64,000 bases of DNA from Paenibacillus sp. LHD-117 (GCF_030929555.1 NZ_JAVFVT010000010.1:62001-126000), one strand, 5' to 3'; numbered from the stretch's first letter, positions 51,437 through 60,690 are shown. Numbers and translations: made by a program. Notes: generated by a model from the sequence alone, not told the origin.

Positions 51437-52870
51437 TTAGAACGCGAAGTAGATAAACGTGCTCGCTTCTCCGTTCATGAGCAGCATGAGCAGCCCGATC
51501 GCGATAGCGGCGTAGACCGCGCCGCGGACAATTGATGGCACGGTCATCTCCCAGGCGAGCGACCAACGCTTGAAATGTTTCACCGCGACGGACTCCACGA
51601 TGTGGAGCAAATACAAGCCTGCCGCGACGGCAAGCAGCATCAGCGTCTCTTTCGTAAACGTCACGCCGCCGAGCAGCGTCATCTGCTTCAGCATGTGGAC
51701 AGCGTCGGCCCAGCTGTTTGCCCGGAAGAATACCCAGCCGATGACGGTGAGGTGGAAGAACACCGCGATGGCCAGCACCTTGTACAGCCAGTTGCGCTGC
51801 AGCTTCTGCCAGCCGAGCTTCTTGATGCCTTTGCCGTACATTCGGTGCGCCGCCGACAACAAGCCGTGATAGAAGCCCCAAATAATAAATGTCCAAGCGG
51901 CGCCGTGCCATATGCCGGAGATCGTCATGGCGGCGATCAGGTTGACGTAAATGCGCCAGTTCTTGACTCGCGAACCCCCGAGCGGAATGAAGACATAGTC
52001 GCGAATCCATTGCGACAGCGTAATATGCCACCGCCGCCAGAATTCCGTCGAGCTTCCGCTCAGGTACGGCGTCTTGAAGTTCAAGTCGAGCCGCAGGCCG
52101 AGCAGGAAGCCGATGCCGACCGCCATTTCGCTGTAGGCCGAGAAGTCGAAGTAAATCTGGAATGCGAACAAGTACGACGCAACCCACGATTCTACGCCGT
52201 TCAGCGTCTGCGCGTTGTTGAAGTACTCGTTGACGTACGGCGCGATCTTCTCAACGATGACGACCTTCTTGACGAGGCCGAGCAAGATAAACGCCAGACC
52301 TAGCTTCACGCGCGGCGTACGGAAATGAATAGACGCAATGTTCCGAAGCTGCGGCAGGAAGTCGCCGCCCCGCAGGATCGGACCCGCCGCGGAATGCGCG
52401 AACAGGGAGATGAACACCCAGAACTCGAACAGCGAGCGGCTTGGCTTCAGCTTGCCCTTATACACGTCCACGAGGTATGCGATCAGCTGGAAAGAGTAAA
52501 ACGAGATGCCGATCGGCAGCGCGATCATCCGGTCGTCGAACGCCGTCCCTTGCAGCGACAACGTAAACCCGAGCATCCGCTCGATATTTTCAAGCAAGAA
52601 CATGGAATATTTGAAAAAGACCAAATTGCCAAGTACGACGACCAGCCCCGCGACAAGCGCCAGCTTGCCGTTCCTGCCCCCAAGAAACTTCGAAATCCCG
52701 TACACGGCAGCAACGATTACGCCGAACAGCAGGAAATAGCCAACCCCCGCGTAAGCGTAGAACGCCGCGTTCGCGATGGCGAGCACAAGCATGCGGCCGC
52801 GCGGGAATAAATAATAAAGCGTGAATACCGCGATCAGAAACAACAAAAACGTCGGTGAATTAAATAACAT
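51437..52870 (-). CDS. MBOAT family membrane O-acyltransferase (AlgI/PatA-like)
   Basis: A 477-residue polytopic protein. The N-terminus (MLFNSPTFLLFLIAVFTLYYLFPRG) is the usual start of this group. Then LPIGISFYSFQLIAYLVDVYKGKLKPSRSLFEFWVFISLFAHSAAGPILRGGDFLPQL, FDFSAYSEMAVGIGFLLGLRLDLNFKTPYLSGSSTEFWRRWHITLSQWIRDYVFIPLGG, and MTISGIWHGAAWTFIIWGFYHGLL with the catalytic His of GIWHG. Such enzymes move acyl groups across the membrane onto extracellular polysaccharide. ATG 52870 follows AAGGGGGC. It is three bases after an SGNH-like partner, the standard acylation pair. Confidence 0.95.
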   Translation of the reverse strand: MLFNSPTFLLFLIAVFTLYYLFPRGRMLVLAIANAAFYAYAGVGYFLLFGVIVAAVYGISKFLGGRNGKLALVAGLVVVLGNLVFFKYSMFLLENIERMLGFTLSLQGTAFDDRMIALPIGISFYSFQLIAYLVDVYKGKLKPSRSLFEFWVFISLFAHSAAGPILRGGDFLPQLRNIASIHFRTPRVKLGLAFILLGLVKKVVIVEKIAPYVNEYFNNAQTLNGVESWVASYLFAFQIYFDFSAYSEMAVGIGFLLGLRLDLNFKTPYLSGSSTEFWRRWHITLSQWIRDYVFIPLGGSRVKNWRIYVNLIAAMTISGIWHGAAWTFIIWGFYHGLLSAAHRMYGKGIKKLGWQKLQRNWLYKVLAIAVFFHLTVIGWVFFRANSWADAVHMLKQMTLLGGVTFTKETLMLLAVAAGLYLLHIVESVAVKHFKRWSLAWEMTVPSIVRGAVYAAIAIGLLMLLMNGEASTFIYFAF

Positions 52871-52873
52871 GCG

Positions 52874-54034
52874 CTAAGCCCCCTTACCCGTCCAGGTGTC
52901 CCATACGAAACGGGCAAGCAGCTCATTGCCTTCTTTCGTCAAATGCACGTGATCGGTAAATAAATTCGGATCGATCTTATCCTGCATGATCAAGTAAGGA
53001 GAGCCGAGTCCTTGCAGATACGTCTCGATCTTCTCCGTGTTGTCCACGTAACCGGGATCCGTCACTTCCTTCTTCGACAACTCGCCGTTGCCGCCGGACA
53101 CGAAGACAAGCAGGCGCTTGCCTTGCTGGTGCTCGGAGATCTTGTTCATGAAATAGACGCCCCAGTTGCTCTCGTCCATCACGAACGGCGTCGGATCGAA
53201 GAAGCTGAGATAAGACGGATCGGTCAGCCATTTCTCCGAAAATTGTTTCTCGTTCCACGTGCGTGGATCGCCGAGCAGGTCCGTCCCTGCCTTCTTCTGC
53301 TCCCAATACGCCGGAATCACTTCCTTGTACATCACGACAGGAATGTTGTGAAAGAGCTTGTCCAACGCCTTCTCTTCTGCGTACTTCCAGCCTTCTTCAT
53401 ATTCGAAGCCGATTCCCTGCAGATGCGGCAGCACGTCCTTGAACGCCTCAGGATCCTGCGTTCTGAGGTAGTCTCCCAGCCAGAAAACCTGCCTCGGTCC
53501 CGTGATCGGATCAGGCTTGACGAACGCGGAGTAGGACAGCCCGATCATGACGTTGTCCGTCTTGATGCCGTGGTCTTCCATCATCAACAGCAGCGTATAG
53601 GCGTCGCCCGCCATGATGGACGGCGCTGACAGGTTGAACACCGCCTGCAGCTTGTCCTCGCCTTCGGCCGAGATCGCCTGATCGTTCAAATACCTGCCCA
53701 ACGAATGTTCCGAGCTTTCGTTCGTGCCCCATGCGACGGAGTTGCCGATCATAATGGCGTAATTCGTCAGGTTGTCGCGTTTGATCGTCTTCGCCATCTC
53801 TTCGATAACAACCTCGATCATCCCGCGGTCTTCCAGAAACATATTATAGTTGATGCGATGGTTGTAGACGGTATCCAGCTTCACGTAATAGCTGACGGCG
53901 AATTGGGCCGTGACAAAAAAGAATAAAGCGAACGCGAGTCCCAGCAGGCCGTATCGTTTTTTGCGAATTTTGTTAATTGTCGTGCGGCGCGGCGCCGCGC
54001 TTGTCCGTGTCGGTTGTGGTCGATTGTCTTCCAT
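52874..54034 (-). CDS. SGNH/DltD-like membrane-anchored acylation partner
   Basis: A 386-residue protein with one N-terminal membrane segment (about 32-55, YGLLGLAFALFFFVTAQFAVSYYV) and an outer SGNH-type domain. IMIGNSVAWGTNESS supplies the nucleophile-region Ser, and TDHVHLTKEGNELLARFVW supplies the Asp-x-x-His pair near the C-terminus. This fits the AlgX/AlgJ or DltD-like partners of MBOAT proteins, which finish acyl transfer onto a wall or capsule polymer. The start is ATG 54034; the first ATG (54070) lacks a ribosome site. A three-base spacing to the MBOAT gene supports one operon. Confidence 0.82.
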   Translation of the reverse strand: MEDNRPQPTRTSAAPRRTTINKIRKKRYGLLGLAFALFFFVTAQFAVSYYVKLDTVYNHRINYNMFLEDRGMIEVVIEEMAKTIKRDNLTNYAIMIGNSVAWGTNESSEHSLGRYLNDQAISAEGEDKLQAVFNLSAPSIMAGDAYTLLLMMEDHGIKTDNVMIGLSYSAFVKPDPITGPRQVFWLGDYLRTQDPEAFKDVLPHLQGIGFEYEEGWKYAEEKALDKLFHNIPVVMYKEVIPAYWEQKKAGTDLLGDPRTWNEKQFSEKWLTDPSYLSFFDPTPFVMDESNWGVYFMNKISEHQQGKRLLVFVSGGNGELSKKEVTDPGYVDNTEKIETYLQGLGSPYLIMQDKIDPNLFTDHVHLTKEGNELLARFVWDTWTGKGA

Positions 54035-54119
54035 AATCGCTGCGCAAAGCCCCTTCTTTTGTAAAATCATATCAGTTTATTATATACCATGTCCGAATTG
54101 GGCGACCACCTTTAATTCG

Positions 54120-54375
54120 AAATAGGCTACTCTCTCATGAACGGCCATTTGTAGATGCTACTATCAAGCATGGAATTGCAACAGATATAGGGGATGCTCG
54201 GGTAGCGAATAAACAGTATAAAGTTATTGACTTGAAGGTATTAGCTGAAAACAAAAGATTTTTGGGTTTTAATGCACAAATGACTTTGTCTGAATTGAAC
54301 CAAAAAAAAATGAAAATGGCCTTAACCAATAAAAAATCCTTAAAAGATGGAAACCATCTTTTAAGGATTTTTTGA
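54120..54375 (+). pseudogene. AT-rich gene remnant of unknown kind, 3' end only
   Basis: An open frame with no start codon or ribosome site reads ERPFVDATIKHGIATDIGDARVANKQYKVIDLKVLAENKRFLGFNAQMTLSELNQKKMKMALTNKK and ends inside a terminator. Base composition is much AT-richer than the flanking genes, suggesting a transferred gene that lost its front. I do not recognise the family. It faces the siderophore-binding lipoprotein gene. Confidence 0.45.
54337..54373 (+). terminator. Strong terminator between the remnant and the lipoprotein gene
   Basis: The perfect arms TCCTTAAAAGATGG and CCATCTTTTAAGGA are separated by three bases and followed by six T on the plus strand. A-residues on the other side make it able to stop the opposing lipoprotein transcript too. 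Confidence 0.95.
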
Positions 54376-54420
54376 TTCTGCGTGAAGTGTGAAGCTTCCT
54401 AGGCAATGCCTCTTCTTATA

Positions 54421-55356
54421 TTAGCTCACAGGCTTATATACATTCATCAGATCCTCTAACCTCAGATCCATAGAAATTGGACCCGAGTTCATCCAGAAGG
54501 CTTTTTGTAGCAAGAAGACACGATCGTTTTTGACGGCTCTCAAATTGCTAAGCAGACTATCCTTCTTCAACTCGTCCAATGCTTTCTTCGGATCAGTAGC
54601 CGAGTATAGGAATATCGTCCCTGGATCGGCAATAATGAACGCTTCTTGTTCAACCATACCCGCGTAACCATCAGGTACAATATCAGATTTTGGCAATTGA
54701 AGTTCCTGGTATAAGGCATCCGCAGAGCTAAGCGGTCCAGCTAACGCGATCTGTTTCAAACCGAAATCGGCATGAAAGAACACAGCGTCCTGCGGGTCGA
54801 CTTTTTTCTTAACTTCTTCAATTTTATCGGACAGATCTTCCAGAATACGTTCCGCATGAGCTTCTTTTTGTACTGTCTTGGCAATCGTCTTGAATAATTC
54901 CCTCCAATCACTCTTTGTCATATCGAGCACGATTGTAGGAGCAATTTTGCTGAGTTGCTCGTATTGATCCAATTGATCTGCATACGCGATTATAAGATCA
55001 GGTTCCAACGCTAGTACTTGCTCTAAATTTGCTTTATTATCGATCATTTCGATAGGTTGAACACCTTCAAGGTTTAAGTATGGAACCGTTTCGATCTTGC
55101 CGGCCCCCCAGTCCTTAGCGGAGGCCCCTACCATCGGCACATCGAGTGCGGATAAATAATCCGAAGCAAAGGCTATGTCGACAATTCGCTTGCGCTCAGA
55201 TTCAATCACAGTCGTGCCGGCTTCATGCTCGACCGAAATGGGATATGATGCTGTTGAAGTTTCACCTCTGGTCGATTTCTCAGTGTCAGACTCCTTCGAA
55301 GAGCATCCAGCGATTAAAACTACGCTTAGTACAACAAATAATATCAGCTTTTTCAT
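54421..55356 (-). CDS. Iron-siderophore binding lipoprotein (FecB/FeuA-like)
   Basis: A 311-residue class III binding lipoprotein. Signal and lipobox: LILFVVLSVVLIAGCSSKES, Cys at about residue 18. The binding core has ISVEHEAGTTVIESERKRIVDIAFASDYLSALDVPMVGASAKDW, GVQPIEMIDNKANLEQVLALEPDLIIAYADQLDQYEQLSKIAPTIVL and a C-terminal lobe ending VFLLQKAFWMNSGPISMDLRLEDLMNVY. ATG 55356 follows AAAGGTGA. A perfect 9-1-9 Fur box lies about 65 bases upstream. No permeases are adjacent, so the protein must share an importer encoded elsewhere. The AraC regulator gene ends 158 bases upstream. Confidence 0.92.
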   Translation of the reverse strand: MKKLILFVVLSVVLIAGCSSKESDTEKSTRGETSTASYPISVEHEAGTTVIESERKRIVDIAFASDYLSALDVPMVGASAKDWGAGKIETVPYLNLEGVQPIEMIDNKANLEQVLALEPDLIIAYADQLDQYEQLSKIAPTIVLDMTKSDWRELFKTIAKTVQKEAHAERILEDLSDKIEEVKKKVDPQDAVFFHADFGLKQIALAGPLSSADALYQELQLPKSDIVPDGYAGMVEQEAFIIADPGTIFLYSATDPKKALDELKKDSLLSNLRAVKNDRVFLLQKAFWMNSGPISMDLRLEDLMNVYKPVS

Positions 55357-55418
55357 CAGAGTTCACCTTTCTGTACATCCTCTAACTAACGGCCGCTATA
55401 CTGACTTCGATGATCGAG

Positions 55419-55437
55419 GATGATAATTATTATCATC
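55419..55437. promoter_or_regulatory. Fur box upstream of the siderophore-binding lipoprotein
   Basis: GATGATAATTATTATCATC is a perfect 9-1-9 inverted repeat very close to the classical Fur consensus GATAATGATAATCATTATC. It lies between the AraC-type regulator gene and the lipoprotein start, so iron would repress the lipoprotein. Confidence 0.9.
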
Positions 55438-55514
55438 GAAATTATATCTCGCTTGTCTTCCCCCATCAATATACATTCTTCTTTTGATGATGGACGATCT
55501 TCACAATCGTTGAC

Positions 55515-56390
55515 TTATGCTTTAGGTTCTTGTTCCCGACTTCGCGTTGCGAGAAGTTTCGATTTATATTGGCCGGGCGGTACACCTGTATACTTTTTGA
55601 ACATGCGATTAAAGTAATACACATCGGAATAACCTACGCCGCTTGAAATCTCAATGAGACTGTCGTCAGTCAGGCTTAGCCTCTCTTTCGCCTTGTTAAT
55701 GCGAATCCGCGTCAAATATTCGATTGGGCTAATTCCGGTTTGTTTCTTGAAAACATTCGACAAATAACCAGGAGTGCTACCCAAAGCCTGCGCTAACGAG
55801 TGAAGCGTAATCTTCTCCTTGTATCGTTCCTCCATGTATTGCTCCACGCGTTCCATGAGTGCAGGTGCCGCCTTGGTTTTCCCGAACAATATTTGACGGA
55901 ACAAGTCATGCACGAATTGGTAAAATAACGTTTTTGCATAGAATCGATCGATCACGCCTGGTTTGTTCCAAGAACGGTACATTTGCTCGACTTTGCTCAA
56001 AATATAAAGCGGATCGGTTAACGCCGAATCGTAGACGGTCTGAAAAGGATCCCCTCGACGCATTACCGCTTCTAATTCCGGGCTACCGTTTACGGGCAGT
56101 TCTGCGGAAAACAAGATGATGTAATACTCAAACGGCTCTTCAAGAACGGTCAAATCGAGAATCATATCTTTAGCACCGTATTGCACGGTCAATTTATGGC
56201 CGACTAACTCTTCTGTTCCATTAAACACGAATCGCGCCTTGCCGCTTACAACAAATACAAAAGCATGCGCTGGCGTAATATACGAACGGTATGCATCCTC
56301 CAATCTCATCCTATTACGCCATACATCGATGATCGTGATCGACACCTCATTCCATACAGCGAAATGTTCGTTCGCATTCATCTCGTCCAT
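55515..56390 (-). CDS. AraC family regulator (siderophore-uptake type)
   Basis: A 291-residue regulator. The sensor part (about 15-105) has a cupin-like strand pattern (AYRSYITPAHAFVFVVSGKARFVFNGTEELVG). The DNA-binding part (about 185-280) reads KITLHSLAQALGSTPGYLSNVFKKQTGISPIEYLTRIRINKAKERLSLTDDSLIEISSGVGYSDVYYFNRMFKKYTGVPPGQYKSKL, both helix-turn-helices intact. ATG 56390 follows AGAAGGGATGG. It precedes a Fur-controlled siderophore-binding lipoprotein in the same direction, as with Btr/YbbB of Bacillus, which senses a siderophore and activates uptake; this protein lacks the extra binding-protein domain of Btr. Confidence 0.9.
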   Translation of the reverse strand: MDEMNANEHFAVWNEVSITIIDVWRNRMRLEDAYRSYITPAHAFVFVVSGKARFVFNGTEELVGHKLTVQYGAKDMILDLTVLEEPFEYYIILFSAELPVNGSPELEAVMRRGDPFQTVYDSALTDPLYILSKVEQMYRSWNKPGVIDRFYAKTLFYQFVHDLFRQILFGKTKAAPALMERVEQYMEERYKEKITLHSLAQALGSTPGYLSNVFKKQTGISPIEYLTRIRINKAKERLSLTDDSLIEISSGVGYSDVYYFNRMFKKYTGVPPGQYKSKLLATRSREQEPKA

Positions 56391-56402
56391 CCATCCCTTC
56401 TT

Positions 56403-56603
56403 TCAGTCGCTATTGGACAAGGGTTTCAACTGTAGCTCTTTTGTGAATAGCAGCCTGTAACATAACATACTCAGAAGCATGCTTGTAATCGCCGCGGATC
56501 CCGTGAAGGAAAATACGATTAATAGTTGATACCGGCTTCTGATAGTGAATTCCCGTCTACATAACATTATAGTTAGTATAATTTGTTGAGAGCTCGACCG
56601 CAT
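56403..56603 (-). pseudogene. Possible C-terminal scrap of a membrane transporter
   Basis: A 66-residue frame ends just upstream of the AraC gene: one hydrophobic helix (LLIVFSFTGSAAITSMLLSMLCYRLLF) and the tail TKELQLKPLSNSD. It resembles the last helix of an MFS-type exporter, which often neighbours siderophore genes. No start or upstream remainder is seen. Low certainty. Confidence 0.25.
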
Positions 56604-56920
56604 CCTAAAGTTTACTTACCAATTTAAAGCTAGTTCTTTCAGATTCAAATCATCCATCATCACGGAGTTTGACCGTTTTTTATTAATGCCGTCAAGGGGG
56701 TTATAATGATTAGAGACAGGCTTATCGGCTCTATACATACAGCTCCCAAGCGTATCCACTTGAGAGCTGCGAATTTCTTTATTTGTTATCAAGAGGGAGT
56801 TGGATATGTTGGAAAAGCCGGAGGAGTAATGGCTAAATCCAAAGTACCGCGTTATTCAATGAGTACGTTTTGGTGGAAATCCTATACTCTTTTAGGGACA
56901 GCCTTTCTTCGTCTACATGC

Positions 56921-57127
56921 GGCGCAACGGAGCGAACGTATACGAAAAACCATACACACAACGCCTAACCGTGGCGCAACGGAGCGAATGTGTACGAAAA
57001 ACCATACACACAACGCCAACCGTGGCGCAACGGGGCGAACGTGTACGAAAAACCATACACACATCGCCCAACCGGGGCGCAACGGAGCGAACGTATACGA
57101 AAAACCATACACACAACTCCCAACCGG
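56921..57127. repeat. Four tandem copies of a 51-52 base repeat
   Basis: Units start at 56921, 56973, 57024 and 57076, each beginning GGCGCAACGG and containing ACGAAAAACCATACACACA. Units differ at a few positions (for example AGCGAACGTA against AGCGAATGTG and GGCGAACGTG). Within a unit GTATACG and its partner CCATAC can form a short hairpin around AAAAA. No stop codon interrupts any of the six frames over about 200 bases, which creates several apparent but meaningless ORFs. It lies downstream of the LTA synthase gene. Confidence 0.9.
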
Positions 57128-57135
57128 GGCCGAAA

Positions 57136-57178
57136 GGGCTGTCTCATCAAGTGTGCAGAACTACTTGTGAGACAGCCC
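57136..57178. terminator. Perfect-armed hairpin GGGCTGTCTCA/TGAGACAGCCC after the LTA synthase gene
   Basis: An 11-base perfect stem, extended by CAAG/CTTG, closes a short loop 38 bases past the stop at 57216. Only a few T follow on the minus strand. The arms also resemble terminal repeats of IS5/IS1182-group elements, so it could be a tiny transposon relic that now acts as a terminator. Confidence 0.6.
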
Positions 57179-57215
57179 CTTATGATCATACTAGCTCATA
57201 CCCATTCACAGCCGC

Positions 57216-59099
57216 CTACTCTCCCCGGTCTTCAGGCTCCGGCTGGTCCGGCAGCTGGCTCACGTAGCTGTCGGACAGATGAAGCAACTCCAGAGCTCGG
57301 TTGAACTCGTCCTCCGTCGAAGCGGATGCTTCCGTGCTGTCGCTTCCGGAGAGCGTATAGTGTTTGCCGTCCTCGAAGCCGCTGCCCGGCAAGAACAGCT
57401 CCTCGTTGTTGACGAACGAGCCGGTCGGCAAGTAATAACGCTGCGGCAGCAAGTTATATTGCTTCTGGTTCAGCAAGTCCTGTCCGAAGTGGATTTGCTC
57501 CTTCATGGATATGCCCAGCAAGTTGGCCAGCGTAGGCAAAATATCCACCTGACCGCCTAGCTGCTGGAACTCCGAAGGCGTCGTGACGCCATCACCCGCA
57601 ATAACGAAAGGCACGTTGATCATATCGCGTTCGAGATAGGTGCCGCCGAAGATCTCCTCGAGCAGCACGCGGTCCTCCTCGTCGAGCGAGAACACCGGCA
57701 GTCCGCGATGATCACCGTAGAACAGGAGGAGGCTATCCTCGAGCAAGCCCCTTCCCTTCAAGTCTTCAAGGAATAACCCTAAGCAGTAGTCCGCATAATT
57801 TTGAGATTGGATATAATCCCCGACATAAGTGCCTTCGAACCGCTCCGGCAAGGTCATCTTGTACTTCTCCTCGGGAAGCTCGAACGGATTGTGGGCGGAC
57901 ATCGAAATGACATGCGCGTAGAACGGCTGCGCGCTTGCGTCCATCCGCTGCAGTTCTTCCGCCGTCTTGCTGTAGAGCACCTCATCCGAAGGTCCGAACC
58001 ATAACTCGTCATTCCCTTCGCCGAAAAACGTCTTGTCATAATAGCGATTGAACCCTAACCCTTCGTACAACTCGTCGCGGTTCCAAAAGCCCACTTCGTT
58101 CGTATGGAAGGTCGCGGTATCGTAGCCGTGCGACTCCAGCAGTTTCGCCATGCTCGGAAGCTCCTTCTTGGCATAGATCTGCGTGGCGGGGCCGTCAGGC
58201 GGAACGTAGAACGAAGTGTTTACCACGAATTCCGCATCCGACGTATTGCCCTGCCCCACCTGCTGATAGAAGCGCGGGAAATAATAGTTGCCATGGGCGA
58301 GCTTGTTCATGACGGGCGTAATTTCTTGTCCGTCGATCTTCAGATCGATCAAAAAGTTTTGGAACGATTCCATCTGCAAAATGATCACGTTCTTGCCCTT
58401 CGCCTTGCCGAACAGGACAGGCGTCGCCGGTTCCGTTATGCCCTTCAGCTCGTGAATCGTGGATTGGGTAATCAAGTTTTGCTGGACCGGCGTTTCTTCA
58501 TCGTCCTCCAGCAGACTATAAGCTTCGTAATTCAGAATGCCCATCTGCTCCGCCTGCACGGTTTCATTAATACTTTCCGTATGGGGGAGTATGTTAAACA
58601 GACAAGCAAACAAGGAGATCGAGAATACCGCCGCCACCGTCTTGCGGCTGGCTCTGACCGTCAACGCGCGTTTCCAGTCTACCGCAATCCTGCGGCGAAG
58701 AAGAACATAACCGAGGATGAGAATATCCATATAGATGAGCAGATACTTCGGATGAATGACGGAGAAGATGCTTTTCTTCACCGCGCCGACTTGATCGGCC
58801 TGCTCCAGCACATGATAAGTCGGAATGATGCCGAAATGCCTGAAATAAACGATTAAGGTAAAAAACAACACCGTAATGAGCAGGTTGACGAACAGATACC
58901 ACCAAAGCTTCCGTTTGACCGCGAACCATTCGATAAAGCAGAACACGATCAGAATAAAAGGGAGCTCCTTGAGCCACACCGTATTGAACGAGCTTCCTTC
59001 GAACAGGACCGTCCAGGTGAGATAGCTTTTGATCAACATAATGACAGAAAATACGAGGATGGATCTGGCGCTCCATCTCCGGGACAAGCTTTTAGTCAT
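57216..59099 (-). CDS. LTA synthase family sulfatase-fold membrane protein
   Basis: A protein of about 627 residues. Five N-terminal membrane helices (about 10-190, for example SILVFSVIMLIKSYLTWTVLF, LLITVLFFTLIVYF) precede an outer alkaline-phosphatase-fold domain: KNVIILQMESFQNFLIDLKIDG (metal Glu), GQGNTSDAEFVVNTSFYVPP with the catalytic Thr, SHGYDTATFHTNEVGFWNRDELYEGLGFNRYYD, YAHVISMSAHNPFELP (His) and LLFYGDHRGLP (Asp-His). It transfers glycerol phosphate onto lipoteichoic-acid chains or primes them. ATG 59099 follows AAAGGAAG. It stands alone, as LtaS paralogues often do. Confidence 0.95.
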   Translation of the reverse strand: MTKSLSRRWSARSILVFSVIMLIKSYLTWTVLFEGSSFNTVWLKELPFILIVFCFIEWFAVKRKLWWYLFVNLLITVLFFTLIVYFRHFGIIPTYHVLEQADQVGAVKKSIFSVIHPKYLLIYMDILILGYVLLRRRIAVDWKRALTVRASRKTVAAVFSISLFACLFNILPHTESINETVQAEQMGILNYEAYSLLEDDEETPVQQNLITQSTIHELKGITEPATPVLFGKAKGKNVIILQMESFQNFLIDLKIDGQEITPVMNKLAHGNYYFPRFYQQVGQGNTSDAEFVVNTSFYVPPDGPATQIYAKKELPSMAKLLESHGYDTATFHTNEVGFWNRDELYEGLGFNRYYDKTFFGEGNDELWFGPSDEVLYSKTAEELQRMDASAQPFYAHVISMSAHNPFELPEEKYKMTLPERFEGTYVGDYIQSQNYADYCLGLFLEDLKGRGLLEDSLLLFYGDHRGLPVFSLDEEDRVLLEEIFGGTYLERDMINVPFVIAGDGVTTPSEFQQLGGQVDILPTLANLLGISMKEQIHFGQDLLNQKQYNLLPQRYYLPTGSFVNNEELFLPGSGFEDGKHYTLSGSDSTEASASTEDEFNRALELLHLSDSYVSQLPDQPEPEDRGE

Positions 59100-59316
59100 C
59101 GTAACGACTTCCTTTCCATGCGACATGCCGTCGAGCCGTAACATCGCCCCGAATCTTCCTCGAGCCGTAAGTTATTCTATGATAAAATCTCGGCGCCGTT
59201 GGCGCAAGCCCGTGGGCCCGTCCATGCGCTAGGAATGGATGGCAATTTGGTGACAAAAAGCAAGACGCCCAACACCTTTCCGAATGACAGCGGCTCAAAA
59301 CATTAAAATTTACTAA

Positions 59317-59358
59317 GCCGCCCTCCCGCTAGTCTCCGGAGGAGAGCGGAAGGGCGGC
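59317..59358 (-). terminator. GC-rich hairpin after the purine permease gene
   Basis: The arms GCCGCCCT-CCGCT / AGCGG-AGGGCGGC form a long stem 15 bases past the stop at 59373. Only a loose T-rich stretch follows on the minus strand, so it is a weaker terminator. Confidence 0.7.
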
Positions 59359-59372
59359 CGGTCATGCGCTTA

Positions 59373-60674
59373 TTAATGGCTTAGAAACGCAAGCTGGATG
59401 AAGAACAACACGGCGAACAGGTAGAAGATCGGATGAACGTCGCGCCACTTGCCGCGGATCGCCATCAGGATCGGGTAGACGATGAAGCCGACGCCGATGC
59501 CCGTCGCGATGCTGTACGTCAGCGGCATAAGCACGATGATCAAGAACGCCGGGAACACGACCTCGAAATCCTGCCATTCGATCTTCTGGACGACGCTGAT
59601 CATGAGAAAGCCGACGATGATGAGTGACGGAGCGGTAATGGCCGGGATCGACGCCAGCACCGAAACGATCGGTGAGAAAAACAACGTCAGCGCGAGCAGC
59701 AAGCTGACCGTTACCGCCGTGAGTCCCGTGCGGCCGCCCACGGCGACGCCCGCGCTGGATTCGATGTAGGCGGATGTCGGGCTCGTCCCGAGCATCGCGC
59801 CGGAGGTCGTGCCGACCGCATCGGCGAGCAGCGCGCAGCGCGACCGCGGGAACTTGCCGTCCTTCATCATTCCGGCCTGCTCGGCGACGCCGAGCATCGT
59901 GCCCGTCGTGTCGAACAGCGTAATAAGCAGGAACGTGAAGATGACCGCGTACAGGCCGTTCTCGAACACGCCCCCGATGTCCATCTGCAGCGCCGTCTCG
60001 GAGAGGCCGCTCGGCAGCGCCACGATTTGCGAAGGCAGCTCCAGCAGACCCATGGAATAAGCGATGATCGCCGTCACGATCATGCCGATGAACAAGTATC
60101 CTTTGACCCGATAAGACATTAGCACAAGCGATATAATCAGTCCAATTATCGTAAGCAGCGTCATCGGCTCCGTCAGCTTGCCCAGCGTGAGCAGCGTAGC
60201 CGGCGAATCCACGATCAGCTTCGAATTTTGCAACCCGATAAACGTGATGAACAGACCGATGCCCGCCGTAATCGCATGCTTCAAGCTAGCCGGAATCGCG
60301 TCCAGCAGCATGTAGCGGAACGAAGTAAGCGATAGCAGAACGAACAAAGCTCCCGCGACGAACACCGCGCCAAGCGCCGTCTGCCAATCAATCCCTTCCC
60401 CGCCGACGACGGTGAAAGCGAAGTACGCGTTAAGCCCCATGCCCGGCGCGATGACGATCGGATAATTCGACGCGAGCCCCATGATCAGCGTGCCGACGAT
60501 GCTGGCCAGCACCGTCGCGACGAACACGCCGTGGAAGTCCATGCCCGCCTCGCCGAGTATCCCCGGGTTGACGATGACGATGTACACCATCGTGAAAAAC
60601 GTCGTCACGCCCGCGATCAATTCCGTAGGCACGGTCGTGCCTCTTTCTGTTAACCTAAACCACTTCTCCAACAT
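59373..60674 (-). CDS. NCS2 family guanine/hypoxanthine permease (PbuG/AzgA-like)
   Basis: A 433-residue transporter with about 13 membrane segments. Landmarks: [90 protein letters not shown] (the NCS2/AzgA entry), [41 protein letters not shown] and [43 protein letters not shown]. These match the AzgA branch that imports guanine, hypoxanthine or adenine with protons. ATG 60674 follows GGAGGCATCGGAC. A purine riboswitch and a promoter precede it, supporting the purine role. Confidence 0.94.
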   Translation of the reverse strand: MLEKWFRLTERGTTVPTELIAGVTTFFTMVYIVIVNPGILGEAGMDFHGVFVATVLASIVGTLIMGLASNYPIVIAPGMGLNAYFAFTVVGGEGIDWQTALGAVFVAGALFVLLSLTSFRYMLLDAIPASLKHAITAGIGLFITFIGLQNSKLIVDSPATLLTLGKLTEPMTLLTIIGLIISLVLMSYRVKGYLFIGMIVTAIIAYSMGLLELPSQIVALPSGLSETALQMDIGGVFENGLYAVIFTFLLITLFDTTGTMLGVAEQAGMMKDGKFPRSRCALLADAVGTTSGAMLGTSPTSAYIESSAGVAVGGRTGLTAVTVSLLLALTLFFSPIVSVLASIPAITAPSLIIVGFLMISVVQKIEWQDFEVVFPAFLIIVLMPLTYSIATGIGVGFIVYPILMAIRGKWRDVHPIFYLFAVLFFIQLAFLSH

Positions 60675-60690
60675 GTCCGATGCCTCCGCC

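Noticed and set aside
56921-57127. CRISPR array
   Set aside because: Units are contiguous and nearly identical over their full length, with no unique spacers and no cas genes.
56706-57170. A 154-codon plus-strand frame including the tandem repeat
   Set aside because: All six frames are open through the repeat, so openness carries no information; composition is repetitive and no ribosome site stands out.
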